This document shows positions 53,097-64,000 of a stretch of 64,000 nucleotides of DNA, in pieces. Position 1 is the stretch's first letter; every line of letters starts with the position of its first letter. Both the position numbers and the translations under genes were made by a program. Under the pieces are notes generated by a model. That model made no database searches. It saw only the letters and a program-made list of their open reading frames with translations, and had not been told where the DNA came from. Source of the stretch: Acanthosepion esculentum (lineage: Eukaryota > Mollusca > Cephalopoda > Sepiida > Sepiidae); assembly GCA_964036315.1 (NCBI GenBank), contig OZ038492.1, forward strand, positions 34,011,118 to 34,075,117. Direction: 5' to 3'.

Positions 53097-54205
53097 AAAA
53101 CTTTTAATAAAAATCAGAAGGAAAACAATACTAATAACAAAAGTAATAGTAATTATTACAATTCATAGTTTCTAATTTGCTCTTCAATTAGAAACCTATA
53201 AATGTTCTTGATTGTATTTTGTTACTGTCATATGAATAGTAAAAAGGACAGAAATATTTGGAAGAGAAAACTCATGGCTAGTTAAGATATGAAATCACGA
53301 TACACTAATCTACATGGTAACAAATGCTTAAATCTCCTAAAGAAACATCTACTACAATCAAAAGCTAACCTATCTCAACCAATAAATGAAATTGTAAGAA
53401 TTTTCTGACCTATTACAAACCAGTTTGTTCTCAGTTTCAATAATTTTCTTGAAAAAATTTGGATTAATGACAGTATCATCTCTTAGCGGCGTTTTAGCTT
53501 GTCCTTTCTTATTTCTAAAAACTGGTCCTTTCTAAACATATTTTACTTAAACAATCAATGTATTTCCAGCATATTGATGATGCTTTATTAATATAACTCT
53601 GCAAATGAATATTACGTGATTTATGATGAATTTACTTATGAAACAGAAATAAATAATACAGTAATTTTAATGTAAAATGTTACACTGTACTGATAATGAT
53701 CTAAAACTAAACATCTACTGAACATCCATCCATTGATAAAAATGATCTCAAACTTCTGTTCACACCACAGCAACTAAATAAAATCTGGAATAATTATAGG
53801 TTTCTACTTAGAATTTGTAGCCATCAATATTTACATGAAAAATTTAATATTTTCATTTTAAATATAAGCTATCTTAACTGTTTGAACAAGTGTTGCCTAA
53901 GAATCATGCAGTAGATATAGTTTTAATTGGAATCTTATTATATAAGAAAAAACTTGAATAGAAAATTGTTTTATTTTTGTTTCTTGCTAAAATGTTAATT
54001 TTAAATATAAACCGTGTATGGGTAGAGATAAAAGAAAATGACAAATAGAAAATGTCTGTCTCTCAGCTCAAATTTGTATGAAAGAACATTTGGCTAATTG
54101 AATGACAAAATGGAAAAAATTCATGTACTGTTTCATCCTTTAAAATAGGAATGGGAAACCTTTTCTGATAAGTGGTATGCATGAGATATGGTTCATCATA
54201 ACGTG
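53095..54205. other. AT-rich, partly shared with 51710-51830
   Basis: GGCTAATTGAATGACAAAAT at 54091 resembles GGCAGTTGAATGACAAAGTA at 51735, and 54125-54160 matches the following TGCATTCTCTAAAAGG side. An old repeat, unnamed. Confidence 0.4.
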
Positions 54206-54209
54206 GATA

Positions 54210-54872
54210 TGGTTTTGTTTTGTTTTACAGCATATCACCCTCAATGGGTTATTTAATGCCAACAAAATTTTTAGGTGTTACTATAGTACGATATCTACCA
54301 AGGCATTTGTGCCCTACCGTAAATGACAATGCACTCATTATTGTTGGAAAATATTCAGGAAAAACGATGACCTGTTTACTCTTTTTTTTTAAAGGATATC
54401 AAATCAGTTTACCAACATTAAAATTATTATTTGATGATTTTCTGTATAAAAAATTGTTAATGACTTTTTAATACATAACCAGTTCACCGTCTTTAACCGT
54501 ACCCCTAACATATTCCATACTTCCAACAGTTGGTAAATATCATACCATAGTAGAAAACGGACGGTAGATATCATGTTATAGTAGTACCAATTTTTAGGAT
54601 TGATCCATATGAATAGAATATGTATTCTTTGTAAGAAATCAGTTTGTAGATCAGGTTTTATTGATGTATTTTGTAAAGAAGTTTTTTTTTTTGCGAGTCA
54701 AATGTATTACTAGCAATTTTTTTTTTTTTTCAAAAATGTATTGCTGGTATTTTTACTATAAACATTTTTATACTTTCATAATTTTTTGACCCTAGTTTGG
54801 GGGGTTAACTAATTGCCCATAGCTGGGATCTTAACAGGTGCTATCACCCCGCATAAGGTGGGACTCACTAGT
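54210..54872 (-). repeat. SINE-X copy 7, split
   Basis: The 3' end module (TTACAGCATATCACCCTCAA, TTATTTAATGCC) at 54224-54270 is separated by about 400 bp from tail units and centre (CAAAAATGTATTGCTGGTAT, TTTCATAATTTTTTGACCC, CCATAGCTGGGATCTTAACA) at 54700-54872. The head is cut. The 54285-54690 insert is unplaced. Confidence 0.65.
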
Positions 54873-55329
54873 AAAAAGAATCAAGATATTTTTTTGTTAA
54901 AGGTGCCTCAGCCATTTTCACTATATCGGCCTTAGAAATGGGGAAAAATTTTTGTTTTTTTTTGGGACAAAAGAATTTCTAAAATTAAAAAATTGAAGTC
55001 TTGGAATAATATTAACACAGTGTGATTAGCACACACCACTTTGTGTGATTAATTTATTCACTTAAAAATACAAAAAAAAAATTATGAACATTTCTTGATT
55101 CCAAAGCAAAAGCTATTTACACATCTAATCTTAGTGAAAATTGCAAATGGTTTCAAATGATGAAAACTTTACCTTTGACAAACTTAAAAATTCAAGTAAC
55201 ATTGCACTTAATCATTGTTTATGAATGTAGTTATGTATGAGAAAGTGGGAGTGAAAAAAATGTGAACAAAATGAAACAAACCAAATTTTAAGAATTATAA
55301 TTTTCCTCATGAAATTAGGCATGTTATTC

Positions 55330-55383
55330 AGAAAGATAAACAGGCTGCATGTGGCCCACAGGCTGCAATTTGCCCATGACTGG
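55330..55383 (-). mobile_element. hAT-like terminus
   Basis: On the minus strand ACCAGTCATGGGCAAATTGC, then AGCCTGTGGGCCACATGC, the well-known CAG-start, GGGCAAA...GGCCC type of hAT terminal repeat. Opposite end not seen. Confidence 0.5.
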
Positions 55384-55384
55384 T

Positions 55385-55640
55385 CTAAAAGCACTTCATC
55401 AGACTAATATTCTTAGTAGTGGAATTATATATATGGGAAAGGGGAAGTATAAATGTAAACATTGGTTATAATTATGCACTGCGGGGGAAATGTTGAAGAT
55501 GTAGGGACACTAAATTTAAAAATTTCTACTGTCTGATGTGTCTAGATGCACAGCCGAGCCAATCTCATTCAGTTTCTCCAGGTTTGTTTTACAGTTTTAA
55601 AATATCCCACACTAGAAAATGTGTTAAAAAAGGTGAAATG
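55385..55640 (+). repeat. Old interspersed repeat shared with 51790 and 52550
   Basis: AAGCACTTCATCAGACTAAT (cf. AAGGACTTCATCAGACTAAA at 51791), TATAATTATGCACTGCGGGG, CTAAATTTAAAAATTTCTAC, then CAATCTCATTCAGTTTCTCC (cf. GATCTCGTTCAGTTTCC at 52583). At 51790-52690 the same element is split by the inverted-repeat element, which dates the latter as younger. Confidence 0.6.
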
Positions 55641-55970
55641 TAAGAACCTGAATGCAAATTCCTTTTAGATGAAATGTGATACAAAGTTTTTTTTGTTTTT
55701 TTTCCCATTTTTCCATTCAACATTGTTCTGATATATAGAAATTTATTTGTCTCATTCTCCCAAAGAACATTCATAACAGTTAATCAGCAGCATTTCATTC
55801 CATGACTTTTGGCTAACAACAAAATTTACCTTCAGTTCTGGGATATCTGCACTTGAAAGGATCACAAATTTTATTTTATTCTTTTTTTGAGTAAATCCAG
55901 AAAAGCATTTTCTGCATTAAATTTTGTACCATTAATCATGAGAAATATTTTTAAAATATTGAGATTTTTG

Positions 55971-56050
55971 GAAAAAAAAAAAAAAAAAAAAAAAAAAAAA
56001 GCAACTGTATTTTCAAAATATTTTGTTGAAAAAAAAAAAAAAAAAAAATG

Positions 56051-56091
<41 letters not shown>
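55971..56091. repeat. Poly-A / (TA)n compound
   Basis: A28 run, a short unique spacer, A18 run, then pure (TA)n at 56053-56091. Confidence 0.95.
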
Positions 56092-56094
<3 letters not shown>

Positions 56095-56095
<1 letters not shown>

Positions 56096-58370
56096 ATCTC
56101 TGATGCTGGGAAGTACAATATTTTTGTTTTGTTTTTAATTTGATAATTTTATCCACAGAACTGAAATTTAGTAAAACCAAATTATATAATGTTTAAAGTT
56201 TTATTTATTATTATGTTATTACTTCATGGGGATGTTTTGGTTCATTTAATGTCAAATATTATTGAAATTATTTGGTTAGATATTTTAGTTGCACTTCTTA
56301 ATCTAGTCTGCATGCAAATGGAGAGTTGCAACCACTACTTTGTGAATATCAAGGTGACTCAAGTTATTGAAAGATATGATATGAGAATGAATAAGAATTC
56401 TGATCAGTGTCGAGTCCACAAATATGAGAAATGGTGGCGAGGGGTGAGGGGCTTGGAGAAAAAACAAACCATCTCATCTGGGATACAACTCAAGGTCAAT
56501 TTAAAATCACAATGAGTTCTGTTTATAAGATCTGATAAAATTTCTACAGAGCAAAAAGCAAAAGTTATTTCATAGTAATTTGATTAGTTGTAAAGTACAA
56601 CAATTATGTTGTCAAAAATTTACTTTAATTTCTGTATTTGAAAATCCATGATTTATTTTAATATTAGTTTATTGCTTGCATTTTATATACCTAAATTTAC
56701 AGTTTAATGATGAGAAAAAAAAAGCATTTTACACACAAATATTTTCAACATTTTTTCAATTTCCTTCCTTGAAAATTCCAAACCAAAATTCAGGTAATAA
56801 CAACATGCCAGGCTATAGAGTTATTGATGCACACCTATGTGTATATATATCATTGAAGCAATAATTTGTAGAATATTAACAGACAGAATAATCTTAAACA
56901 TTATTGGACTGATAGAAAAACGATTTATTCTTTCATGTTTTTGTAAATTTTGCTAACTCAATGATTTTTACAAGATAGATTTCAAAACATTGACAAGTTT
57001 TCTTGAATCAATGACTTTGATTGTCTTATAATCATGAATCAATGACCATCAATAAAGAAATTAAAACAAAACAAGTCTATTGATCTAAAAGGCGAGCACT
57101 TTAAATACACCACCAAAATTTACAAAAAAATCATTGGCTCAGCCATTGTAAAAATGGTTAAAATGTGTAAATTTATTGTGCATGCAGTAAAAAATACTAA
57201 AAGTAAACCAATTATTTGTTAATATGGTTAAGTTTAGAAACTTTGGGATCACAGAAATAGATGCTAATTAAATTATTTTTTGCTAATACAAGAATTGGCA
57301 TCAATTAAAAATTTGAGTTTTTTGTAATTAGATTTATCATCTGTTATACCAAGAATATTGAAGCAAAAATTAAAAATGATTAAAAATTATTCTAATGGGA
57401 AAACTATTCATTTTCAGATATTTATCTTGTAAAAATAGGGTAAAGAAAATAAATTTTACAAATGTTTTTGCGTTTAATTTTCTATTATAATTTTTTTTTT
57501 TTTTTAAAGAAAGAAGTGGAGTTTAGCACTTATAATAAACCTGTTTACAAAAATGATAGGATTCTTTTTTGCAATGTTATAATAATGGCAATTTACAACA
57601 TATTTTAAAGGAAATGGTTGCTTATGTGGAGGTCTCCAAAACTTCTTGGCTTGACTAAGAGATTAAAAAAAAATCTGCTGTTTGGTTATTTGGTCAAATT
57701 TTAGGAAGTGGGTTGAGCTGAGGACTTTTCAGCACCTCCTTGTACATCATAAACATCTTAGTTGTTCATATCTTTGGCATAAATCTAAAAAAAAAAAAAA
57801 AAAAAAAAAAAATGGTTGGCAAACCATTGTGATTACCAAATTACCAAACTACAAAAATCTCTATTCTGGGAGGACTGAGCACAGCATGTAATTCGATGAT
57901 GTGAATAAATTCCTTGGGTCAACTCTTGCCAGAGAGAGAGAGAGAGGTTCAAAGGATAGTAGATTGGTGGAATTGCTTTTGAGATACTTGATTCAGATTA
58001 TCAAGACTTGGAGAAGCAAAAAAAATTCAGATGGTAGAAGAGACTGAGCTACTCTTTACATTGACAACATTAATCAAGGTCCCCAAAATAGATAATTTCT
58101 AATTAAAATCCAAAACAAAGATGGTTTATGCCCAGATACTTGCAAAACCAAGGAGCCAAGAATTTAAGTCATGAAAAATGTTTACACTCTGTTACTACAG
58201 TAGACATTATTGTCTTTTGAGAAGTTTGTTAAAATTATATTCAGAAGCCTGACTAGAAAGCCAAAATTGAGTTATGTTTCACTTGCAGAGATAATACTAG
58301 AGGCATCATTTTCATTTGTGCTTAAAGTGTTCATTGGAAATAATAATAATAATAATACAAAGGGATTGAC
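56095..58370. other. AT-rich, nothing recognised
   Basis: A 108-codon open frame at 56189-56515 (+) starts with a hydrophobic stretch but has no supporting signal. A34 run at 57787-57812 and (GA)n at 57932-57946. Confidence 0.3.
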
Positions 58371-58374
58371 TGAT

Positions 58375-58630
58375 TTGTTTTTATGATTTATCAACCCTTT
58401 GTGGGTTAGTTAATAAAACTTAAACATTTTTTGGATTGTAATGATTTTTTTTTGCAAGTGAATATTGCATTAACAGTTTTTTTGAGATAACAATGATTTT
58501 TCCAGACAAATTCTACTATTTAACCCATAGCTGGGGTAGAATAGATGGCTTTGCACGTAAGTGAATGTAATGAACTCACAGATTTCTCATTCCGAGCCAC
58601 TATCCATTACACCATTCACACAAATTTTAA
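58375..58630 (-). repeat. 5S-SINE copy without 5S head
   Basis: ATTTATCAACCCTTTGTGGG, TTTAACCCATAGCTGGGGTA (central motif), CACGTAAGTGAATGTAATGA, TCATTCCGAGCCACTATCCA then TTACACCATTCACACA. The 5S part that should follow is absent. Confidence 0.65.
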
Positions 58631-58634
58631 AGAT

Positions 58635-59255
58635 AAATCTTAATACATATGCTGGGTGTAAAAAAATAACTTTTATGTTCCAAAATTCATTCACTGTTTA
58701 TGTTTGTGTGTGTGTACGACACTTCTGACTTATAAAACAAATTAATCTATTTGTAAAAAATGTAATAAGTAAACCTATTTTTATATTTCACTAAAGAAAC
58801 AAAAGTGGGAGAAATAAATCCACTATGCTACCTGTAAATATGGCTTATTCTGTATAAATTATAAAACTTGAACAGACACTAATATGAAAATATAAAAATA
58901 AAAACTTTGTCATATCGTGATATTACATGGAATTGTCTATGTTTCGTATGACCCGCCCTGGCTGCTTGTAAATGTTGGTGCAGAAAAAAGAATTAAGGAG
59001 CTTTGTTCAGCTTTTTATGGTTTGTGATATTTAATATTAAGATAATTTTTATTCATTTGTATTTTTATATCAAAAGTTCTACAAAACAGCTGTCAACTGG
59101 CAAGAACAGATAATACACTTTATAATTTGATAAAAATTATTTTGCATGGCATTAAGATAAACTTTTTCCCTTTCTCTTTCACCTATAAAAGGCAGATAAA
59201 ACTAGGATTAATATGGCATAAAAATAATTTTATGTCAATGAGGGCCCCTCTTTTT
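58635..59255. other. AT-rich, nothing recognised
   Basis: No feature placed. Confidence 0.3.
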
Positions 59256-59260
59256 AAAGA

Positions 59261-59506
59261 TGGAATATTAACAATGCTGCCAGAGGATGCCTGATCAAAA
59301 ATGCAATGAGAAAAAATTATGATGAAGATATTAATTCAGATGCACTTCTGAATGTCAAAAATATTCTTCAAGCAATCTATCTGGAATTTACTAAGCAGCG
59401 AAACACAGCCGAATGGGTAACCGACATAAAAGATAGAATTTCAGCCTCCCAACCAAACTCTGATCATATATCTACTTTTGCCATGAATGAGATAAATAGA
59501 AAATGA
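59261..59506 (+). other. Isolated open frame, possible exon or relic
   Basis: Open from the stop at 59258 to TGA 59504; the first ATG is at 59306. The translation is well balanced in charged and aliphatic residues (LLNVKNILQAIYLEF, TAEWVTDIKDRIS, SDHISTFAMNEI), more protein-like than other chance frames in the window. No splice signal, start context or family recognised. It could be an old transposon or gene fragment. Confidence 0.25.
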
Positions 59507-59509
59507 TTT

Positions 59510-60580
59510 GTAGTCTGCTTTAAAAATAATAGCAGCACCAGTTTATTTTTAAGAGTCTGTCCCTCAAGAACCATACAACAAATGTCTCTTATTTAGATTT
59601 TTAATTAATATGTAAATAAAAACAAATTGAGCAAATTATATTATAAACTGAAAAACAAAAAACAAAACTGTTCAAGTTTTTTCAAGGATATATGACAGGT
59701 GTAGAAAGTAAAGAAATTTAGGAAAGAAATGAATTCATATTTGTCAAAAATAAATTTTGGAAAATGTTTTCATAAAAATGGATGCATTCATACAAATTAA
59801 TGAATCTTGTAATATTTATCTTCAAATGCAATAATGTAAAACCAAAGAGATCTGGAAGCTAAGATAGAAACAGATAATATAAACTAACATACATACATAC
59901 ATACATACATACAAAGCTGAAATATTAGATTTTTCCCAGCAATGAGTATACATCAAGAGAAAGTCAAGGGTTTATTCTAGCCCCTTTTTATGTTCCTATT
60001 TCTCTGCTAGTCTTAAATAATAGCACTGAGGACTTTAGAATTTACAGTAATCTTCTAAACAAGGAGTCAGTATCACCAGCAAAATATATTGATGACAGAA
60101 AAGAATATTTTTTAAAGTTATATGTATGTTTCCTTTACATTTTAATAAACCTATTTTAAACCAAGTATATCAATAGCAAAATATCCAGATAAATTAAAAT
60201 CACTTAGAAAATTTTATTTTAGGAACACTGGAACTAATTCAAAAGTTATTTTTTAATAATGTGTATGAAAAATATTGAAAATTTCAACAAGTACAAATCC
60301 TTATGTAAGCATATATCAACACAAATTTACCTCCTGTCTGGCAAGGAATGATTACAATATAAACATGAAGAAAATGAATGCTAAGAAACAGGATAGCAGA
60401 GAAAATACCAAGTTGCCAGTGAATCAGAAATAAAACAATTTGATCTAACCTTGAAAAAAATGTTTGAATTTGTTAATTTCACAACAACTGAAGATAACTC
60501 TCAGATATGGTTACTGTGACCCCATTGTAGCAAAGATAGCTGTAACCAGTTGTACCTAGCAGGTCACATATTAAAAAAAA
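59510..60580. other. AT-rich, nothing recognised
   Basis: (ACAT)n at 59888-59911. Confidence 0.3.
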
Positions 60581-60584
60581 ATAA

Positions 60585-61430
60585 CTATGTAAATTTAAAG
60601 GAAGATATTTTTGTGGTGGTAATTAATACTTTCTCTAAGGTCTAATGAACCTCAAGTATTCATACAATCATAAAAAAAAGACTTTTCATTAAATAATAAA
60701 TATCAAAATTGAACTTTTATGACATTTTAGTATTTCATAATACTGACTTAGATCTGCAGTAGATTATATATACTTCCAATTGTTCATCTTATACTGTTTT
60801 AAATTAAAAACATTTCAGTTAGTAGTCCCCAATATTCATTAAGTGTAAATGCATATTCTAATTAATTAGTAGCAGTTAACTTAAAACTAGAAAATGTATT
60901 GAATAAAAAGATAAGTTCTAGTAAAGATAATATAAAACTGATTCAAGTCATTTCACATGATGGTACCCAAGTATCTCCAAGAAGTTGAAAAAACCGTTTT
61001 GAAACAGCTGTGTTATTTTCAACACTGAATATTGAAGGATTTACAAGTAATTGTACACTTGCCAAAGTGAGTACAATAAAAAAGATCTTAACCCATTGCT
61101 ATTAAAAAAAAAAAAAGGGCAAGTTATGTATGACATGGTTTACTCTAAAAATTGAGAATTAAATATTAAATTACTCCTCTAAATTTGTACATTAAGAAAT
61201 TATTTTACATAGTGCTCAAGAGAACTTGAGAAAGCAGGAAGAAGTTAAAAAAAAAAACACTGTGTAACATTAAAGGAAGATAATTTTGTGGGGGTAATTA
61301 ATACTTTCTGTAAGGTTCCTTTTTTATGGTTGTATGAATACTTGAGGTTCATTACAACCTCAAGTATTCATACAACCATAAAAAACTTTTCATTAAATGA
61401 TAAAATATATGAAAATTGAACTTTTATGAT
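60585..61430. repeat. Duplicated blocks Z-X-Z'
   Basis: Z (60595-60730: GTGGTAATTAATACTTTCTC, CCTCAAGTATTCATACAATC, TTGAACTTTTATGAC) recurs as Z' (61268-61430). X (60740-61250: TTAGATCTGCAGTAGATTAT, AGTTAGTAGTCCCCAATATT, CATGATGGTACCCAAGTATC, TTGAAACAGCTGTGTTATTT) recurs at 63405-63925. All direct. Confidence 0.85.
61320..61385. repeat. Perfect 30-bp hairpin, 6-nt loop
   Basis: Arms 61320-61349 and 61356-61385 are exact reverse complements (TATGGTTGTATGAATACTTG / CAAGTATTCATACAACCATA at the core), loop CATTAC. The sister block at 60650-60680 has only the right arm, so the left arm was added in this copy. Confidence 0.95.
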
Positions 61431-61704
61431 AAGAGGTAGCCTTTAGTTAGCTTCTAATATTTAAAATCTCTTGATGTTACTTTGATAACTTCTAAAAGGA
61501 CATGTAGCCATTTTAAATATTTGGGAACTCACTGTGAGATTAAACCCAATACATCAGGTATTTGAGAAGACATCTTTAGCAGGCCATAAATGGAAGATGG
61601 CTTAACATTGCATAGTACCGATCAAATTTTAACATTTTCATTTCTCTTTTAGATGCATTGAGAATATTAACAAAGCAATTTCCAGTTTGACATGGAAAAT
61701 AAAA

Positions 61705-61790
61705 AGGCTTGTCATGTTCATGGCACTAGCTTCCAATCATCATGATTCAAAGATATCCAGCTTCTTGAAAGAAGCCCAGTGAGCAGGTAA
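61705..61790. repeat. Duplicated block Y, copy 1
   Basis: AAAAGGCTTGTCATGTTCAT, GATATCCAGCTTCTTGAAAG, AGTGAGCAGGTAAG. Copy 2 is at 63148-63240. Confidence 0.8.
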
Positions 61791-61861
61791 GCTTTAGGAT
61801 GCTCTACACTGAGCACATGATAATACATACAAAGTACACTTCACATCATCTGTGGAGATCC

Positions 61862-62160
61862 TGAAGGTTGCACAGCCCCACTTCTTCCTTCAAGGTCTCT
61901 GCGTCAGTGTCATTACCAACATTTAGGTACTGGACAGCTAAAATTAGTAAAATGACCATACCTGTCCAAGCTGGACTATGCCTATGTGACCCAGGCAGGC
62001 TGAGTATTTTCACAATCATAGTATTGCCAATATATAGCTTCCTTGATTTTTCTGATTTTAAACCTCTAGACTACTATGTCAAGGTGTGTCCTCAAGAAGA
62101 AGACCAAACAGTTGAAACCTATCATTATGGATGTAAAGGACAACATGAATGAAATCCTCC
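61862..62160 (+). pseudogene. Mariner/Tc1-type transposase relic, C-terminal part
   Basis: The plus strand reads DFSDFKPLDYYVK (cf. SPDLNPLDYYVWG, the segment with the third acidic residue), then after a shift QLKPIIMDVKDNMNEIL, the usual LKAAI-EVMANMN segment before the C-terminus. Upstream codons at 61895-61945 weakly match the QD-A-H-ending catalytic segment. Several frameshifts; dead. It belongs to a different branch from the relic at 34855. Confidence 0.6.
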
Positions 62161-62164
62161 AGAT

Positions 62165-62975
62165 CTGGACATACCACTTCCAAAAATCAAAATTGATCTA
62201 ACAGGAAAATATATCACCCCCAAAAAATAAAAATATTAAATATTTCTTATAAAACATGCCAGGTAATGTTTGTTTTTTGTGTTTGGTCAGCCACTTTCAG
62301 TACAAAGCTAATGGTATAATTATAATTCTATAGTGTTCATATATCCCTTGACAGTGTTTAATTTTAGTGAAAGAAAAAAAAACAAAAAAGATCTTAATCT
62401 GCATACACAGAAAAGAATATATAAAATTGTAGAGAAATTGAAAGGAGATTGTAGTCATTTCCCAAGTATCCTAGTAGGTCTCACGATATAAAGAAATCAA
62501 TTGTTTTTGTTTATTTGTGCAAGTTACAGATGCTGTGTTGCTAAATGTCATGCCTTCACCCTAAATATAATCAATGCCAACAATATATCTACTTTTATAA
62601 AATATTGACTATTATCCATATTTTGTATTAGATTTACAGAAAGTTTCTATGAAAATTAATAGACCATGAGGTAGTGTACAAAAATGCTATAATAAATATG
62701 TTATAACAAGCAAGAAAAGAACAAAATAGTTAAAAGAAATTAAAAAAAACAAAAAACTTTTGTTCATTTTTAGAAAAATAAAAAGGTGACGAATAAGGGG
62801 AACATTGTGAACAACAATTTTTTCTAAAAAATATTTTATCCTGATTTTTTATATTTATCCCAATGCATATTTAACTTACGTTTGTAGTATATAATGAAAA
62901 CTTTTCTTGAAATGTAACAATTGCATAGTATACACCAAAGATTAACATTCTTATTTCTCTGAATTTCTGGGATGA
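62165..62975. other. AT-rich, nothing recognised
   Basis: No feature placed. Confidence 0.3.
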
Positions 62976-62980
62976 GGAGT

Positions 62981-63131
62981 TATTATTTACACAATTTACA
63001 TGTGGACTATTGTACTTATCTTTGTTGTTATGTTTCAGCCAATGAAGACTGGAGGGCACAAAAGTCAAAATGTTGGGATAACAGCAACAAAGCTGAGGAC
63101 AATAGTCCACATTTAAATTGTGTAAATAATA
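62981..63131. mobile_element. Stem-loop element turned into a palindrome
   Basis: Arms 62981-63031 and 63078-63131 are inverse copies (ATTATTTACACAATTTA, TGTGGACTATTGT). The loop and right arm are the stem-loop element of 24690 and 38560 (AATGAAGACTGGAGGGCACA, AAAATGTTGGGATAACAG, GCTGAGGACAATAGTCC). Confidence 0.7.
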
Positions 63132-63147
63132 GTATTAACATAGCAAA

Positions 63148-63925
63148 TCAAAAGGCTTGTCATGTTCATAGCACTATCTGGCAGCCACTATGATTGAAAG
63201 ATAGCCAGCTTCTTGAAAGGAGCCTAGTGAACAGGTAAGTTAAAGGTTCAAATATCTTCAACCCAATGACCTTCATAATGAAAAAGAAGTCATTCCATGT
63301 CCTTCCTGAAATGACAAAGGCACCTTAAAAAATAATGTAATCATTTGCACACATTCATGTTACTAGGTGCACTCAAATGAGATTTTTTTTTAAATTTGAG
63401 TAGTTCATAATAGTGGCTTAGATCTGCAGTATATTAAATATGCTTCGGATTGTTCAACTTTAAATCAAAACATTTTAGTTAGTAGTCCCCAATATTCATT
63501 AAGTATAAATGCATATTCTAATTAATTAGTAGCAGTTAACTTAAAACTAGAAAGTGTACTGAATAAAAAGAAAAGTTCTTGTAATGATAATATAAAACTG
63601 ATCCACGTCATCTCACATGATGGTACCCAAGTGTCTTCAAGAGGTTGGAAAAACCGTTTTGAAACAGCTCAGTGTTATTTTCAACACTGAATATTAAAGG
63701 ATTTACAAATGTAATTATACACTTGCCAAAGTTTGTACAATAAAAAAGATCTTAACCCATTACTATTAAAAAGAAAAATCACTATAAAAAGGCAAATTAT
63801 GTATGACAAGGTCTACACTAAAAATTAGGGAATTAAATGTAGAATTACTCCTCTAAATTTGTACATTACTAAGCAATTATTTTACATGGTGCCCAAGAGA
63901 GCTTGAGAAAGCGGGAAGAAGTTGT
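63148..63925. repeat. Duplicated blocks Y' and X'
   Basis: Y' at 63148-63240 (AAAAGGCTTGTCATGTTCAT, CAGCTTCTTGAAAGGAGCC) and X' at 63405-63925 (TTAGATCTGCAGTATATTAA, AGTTAGTAGTCCCCAATATT, GTACCCAAGTGTCTTCAAG, GCTTGAGAAAGCGGGAAGAA), direct copies of 61705 and 60740, but in the order Y-X instead of X-Y. Confidence 0.85.
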
Positions 63926-64000
63926 AATTCCTTTTGTCTTGTTTTGACATGATTATTTCTGTACACTCATTTTTGGCATTGAGCCTGGAACTGTGTTTAG

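Overview
The window is non-coding, AT-rich, repeat-dense eukaryotic DNA, most likely from a coleoid cephalopod (octopus-like); the species is an inference. The basis is the mix of long (TA)n arrays, tRNA-derived SINEs with A and B boxes, RTE-type and CR1/jockey-like LINE remnants, mariner and hAT-like DNA transposons and several long tandem arrays. There is no prokaryotic gene organisation, no rRNA or tRNA gene I would call functional, and no intact multi-exon gene. The only piece that looks like host coding sequence is a CpG-rich candidate last exon at 19032-19186 (+): a splice-acceptor-like tract, 50 codons and a TAA.

Layout. 1-9.7 kb: two minor SINE families (called here SINE-X and the 5S-SINE), a 5'-truncated LINE with a 383-codon open frame (minus strand, 5141-6556), a 26-bp minisatellite (8.70-9.21 kb) and an RTE fragment. 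10.4-12.8 kb: a ~53-bp satellite, about 44 copies, bracketed by related direct repeats. 13.4-18.3 kb: a segment duplicated two or three times, with SINE-X copies whose tail has grown into a ~31-bp minisatellite, plus a decayed LINE. 19.0-19.3 kb: the candidate exon. 20.2-22.3 kb: (TA)n arrays separating three fold-back structures, including a head-to-head transposase fragment pair and a head-to-head SINE pair. 23.8-30.8 kb: two RTE fragments, stem-loop elements resembling Penelope-like 3' ends, a TIR element, and a mariner relic holding a small hAT-like element beside a LINE fragment and a SINE trimer. 31.3-32.9 kb: a long inverted-repeat element with a Helitron-like element inside it. 34.8-36.5 kb: a mariner transposase relic split by a 5S-SINE insertion with a clear target-site duplication. 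38.5-48.6 kb: more stem-loop elements, LINE, SINE and hAT-like copies, a SINE/Helitron/SINE composite insertion and a second Helitron-like copy. 51.3-56.1 kb: a 25-bp minisatellite, a 0.5-kb inverted-repeat element with CRE and TATA motifs, and a hAT-like terminus. 56-64 kb: mostly unrecognised AT-rich DNA, a mariner C-terminal relic, and interleaved duplicated blocks, one carrying a perfect 30-bp hairpin.

General picture. The elements are almost all dead and nested, so insertion order can be read in several places. SINE-X, the 5S-SINE and a third family (SINE-Y) share a short central motif (CCAGCTATGGGT followed by AAT-rich bases), and SINE-X and the 5S-SINE have similar 3' ends. This suggests a modular SINE superfamily, with one member whose head is an evident 5S rRNA followed by a tRNA-like segment. 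Eight or more inverted-repeat structures would fold into long dsRNA if transcribed. All family assignments come from reading motifs by eye; no database search was possible.
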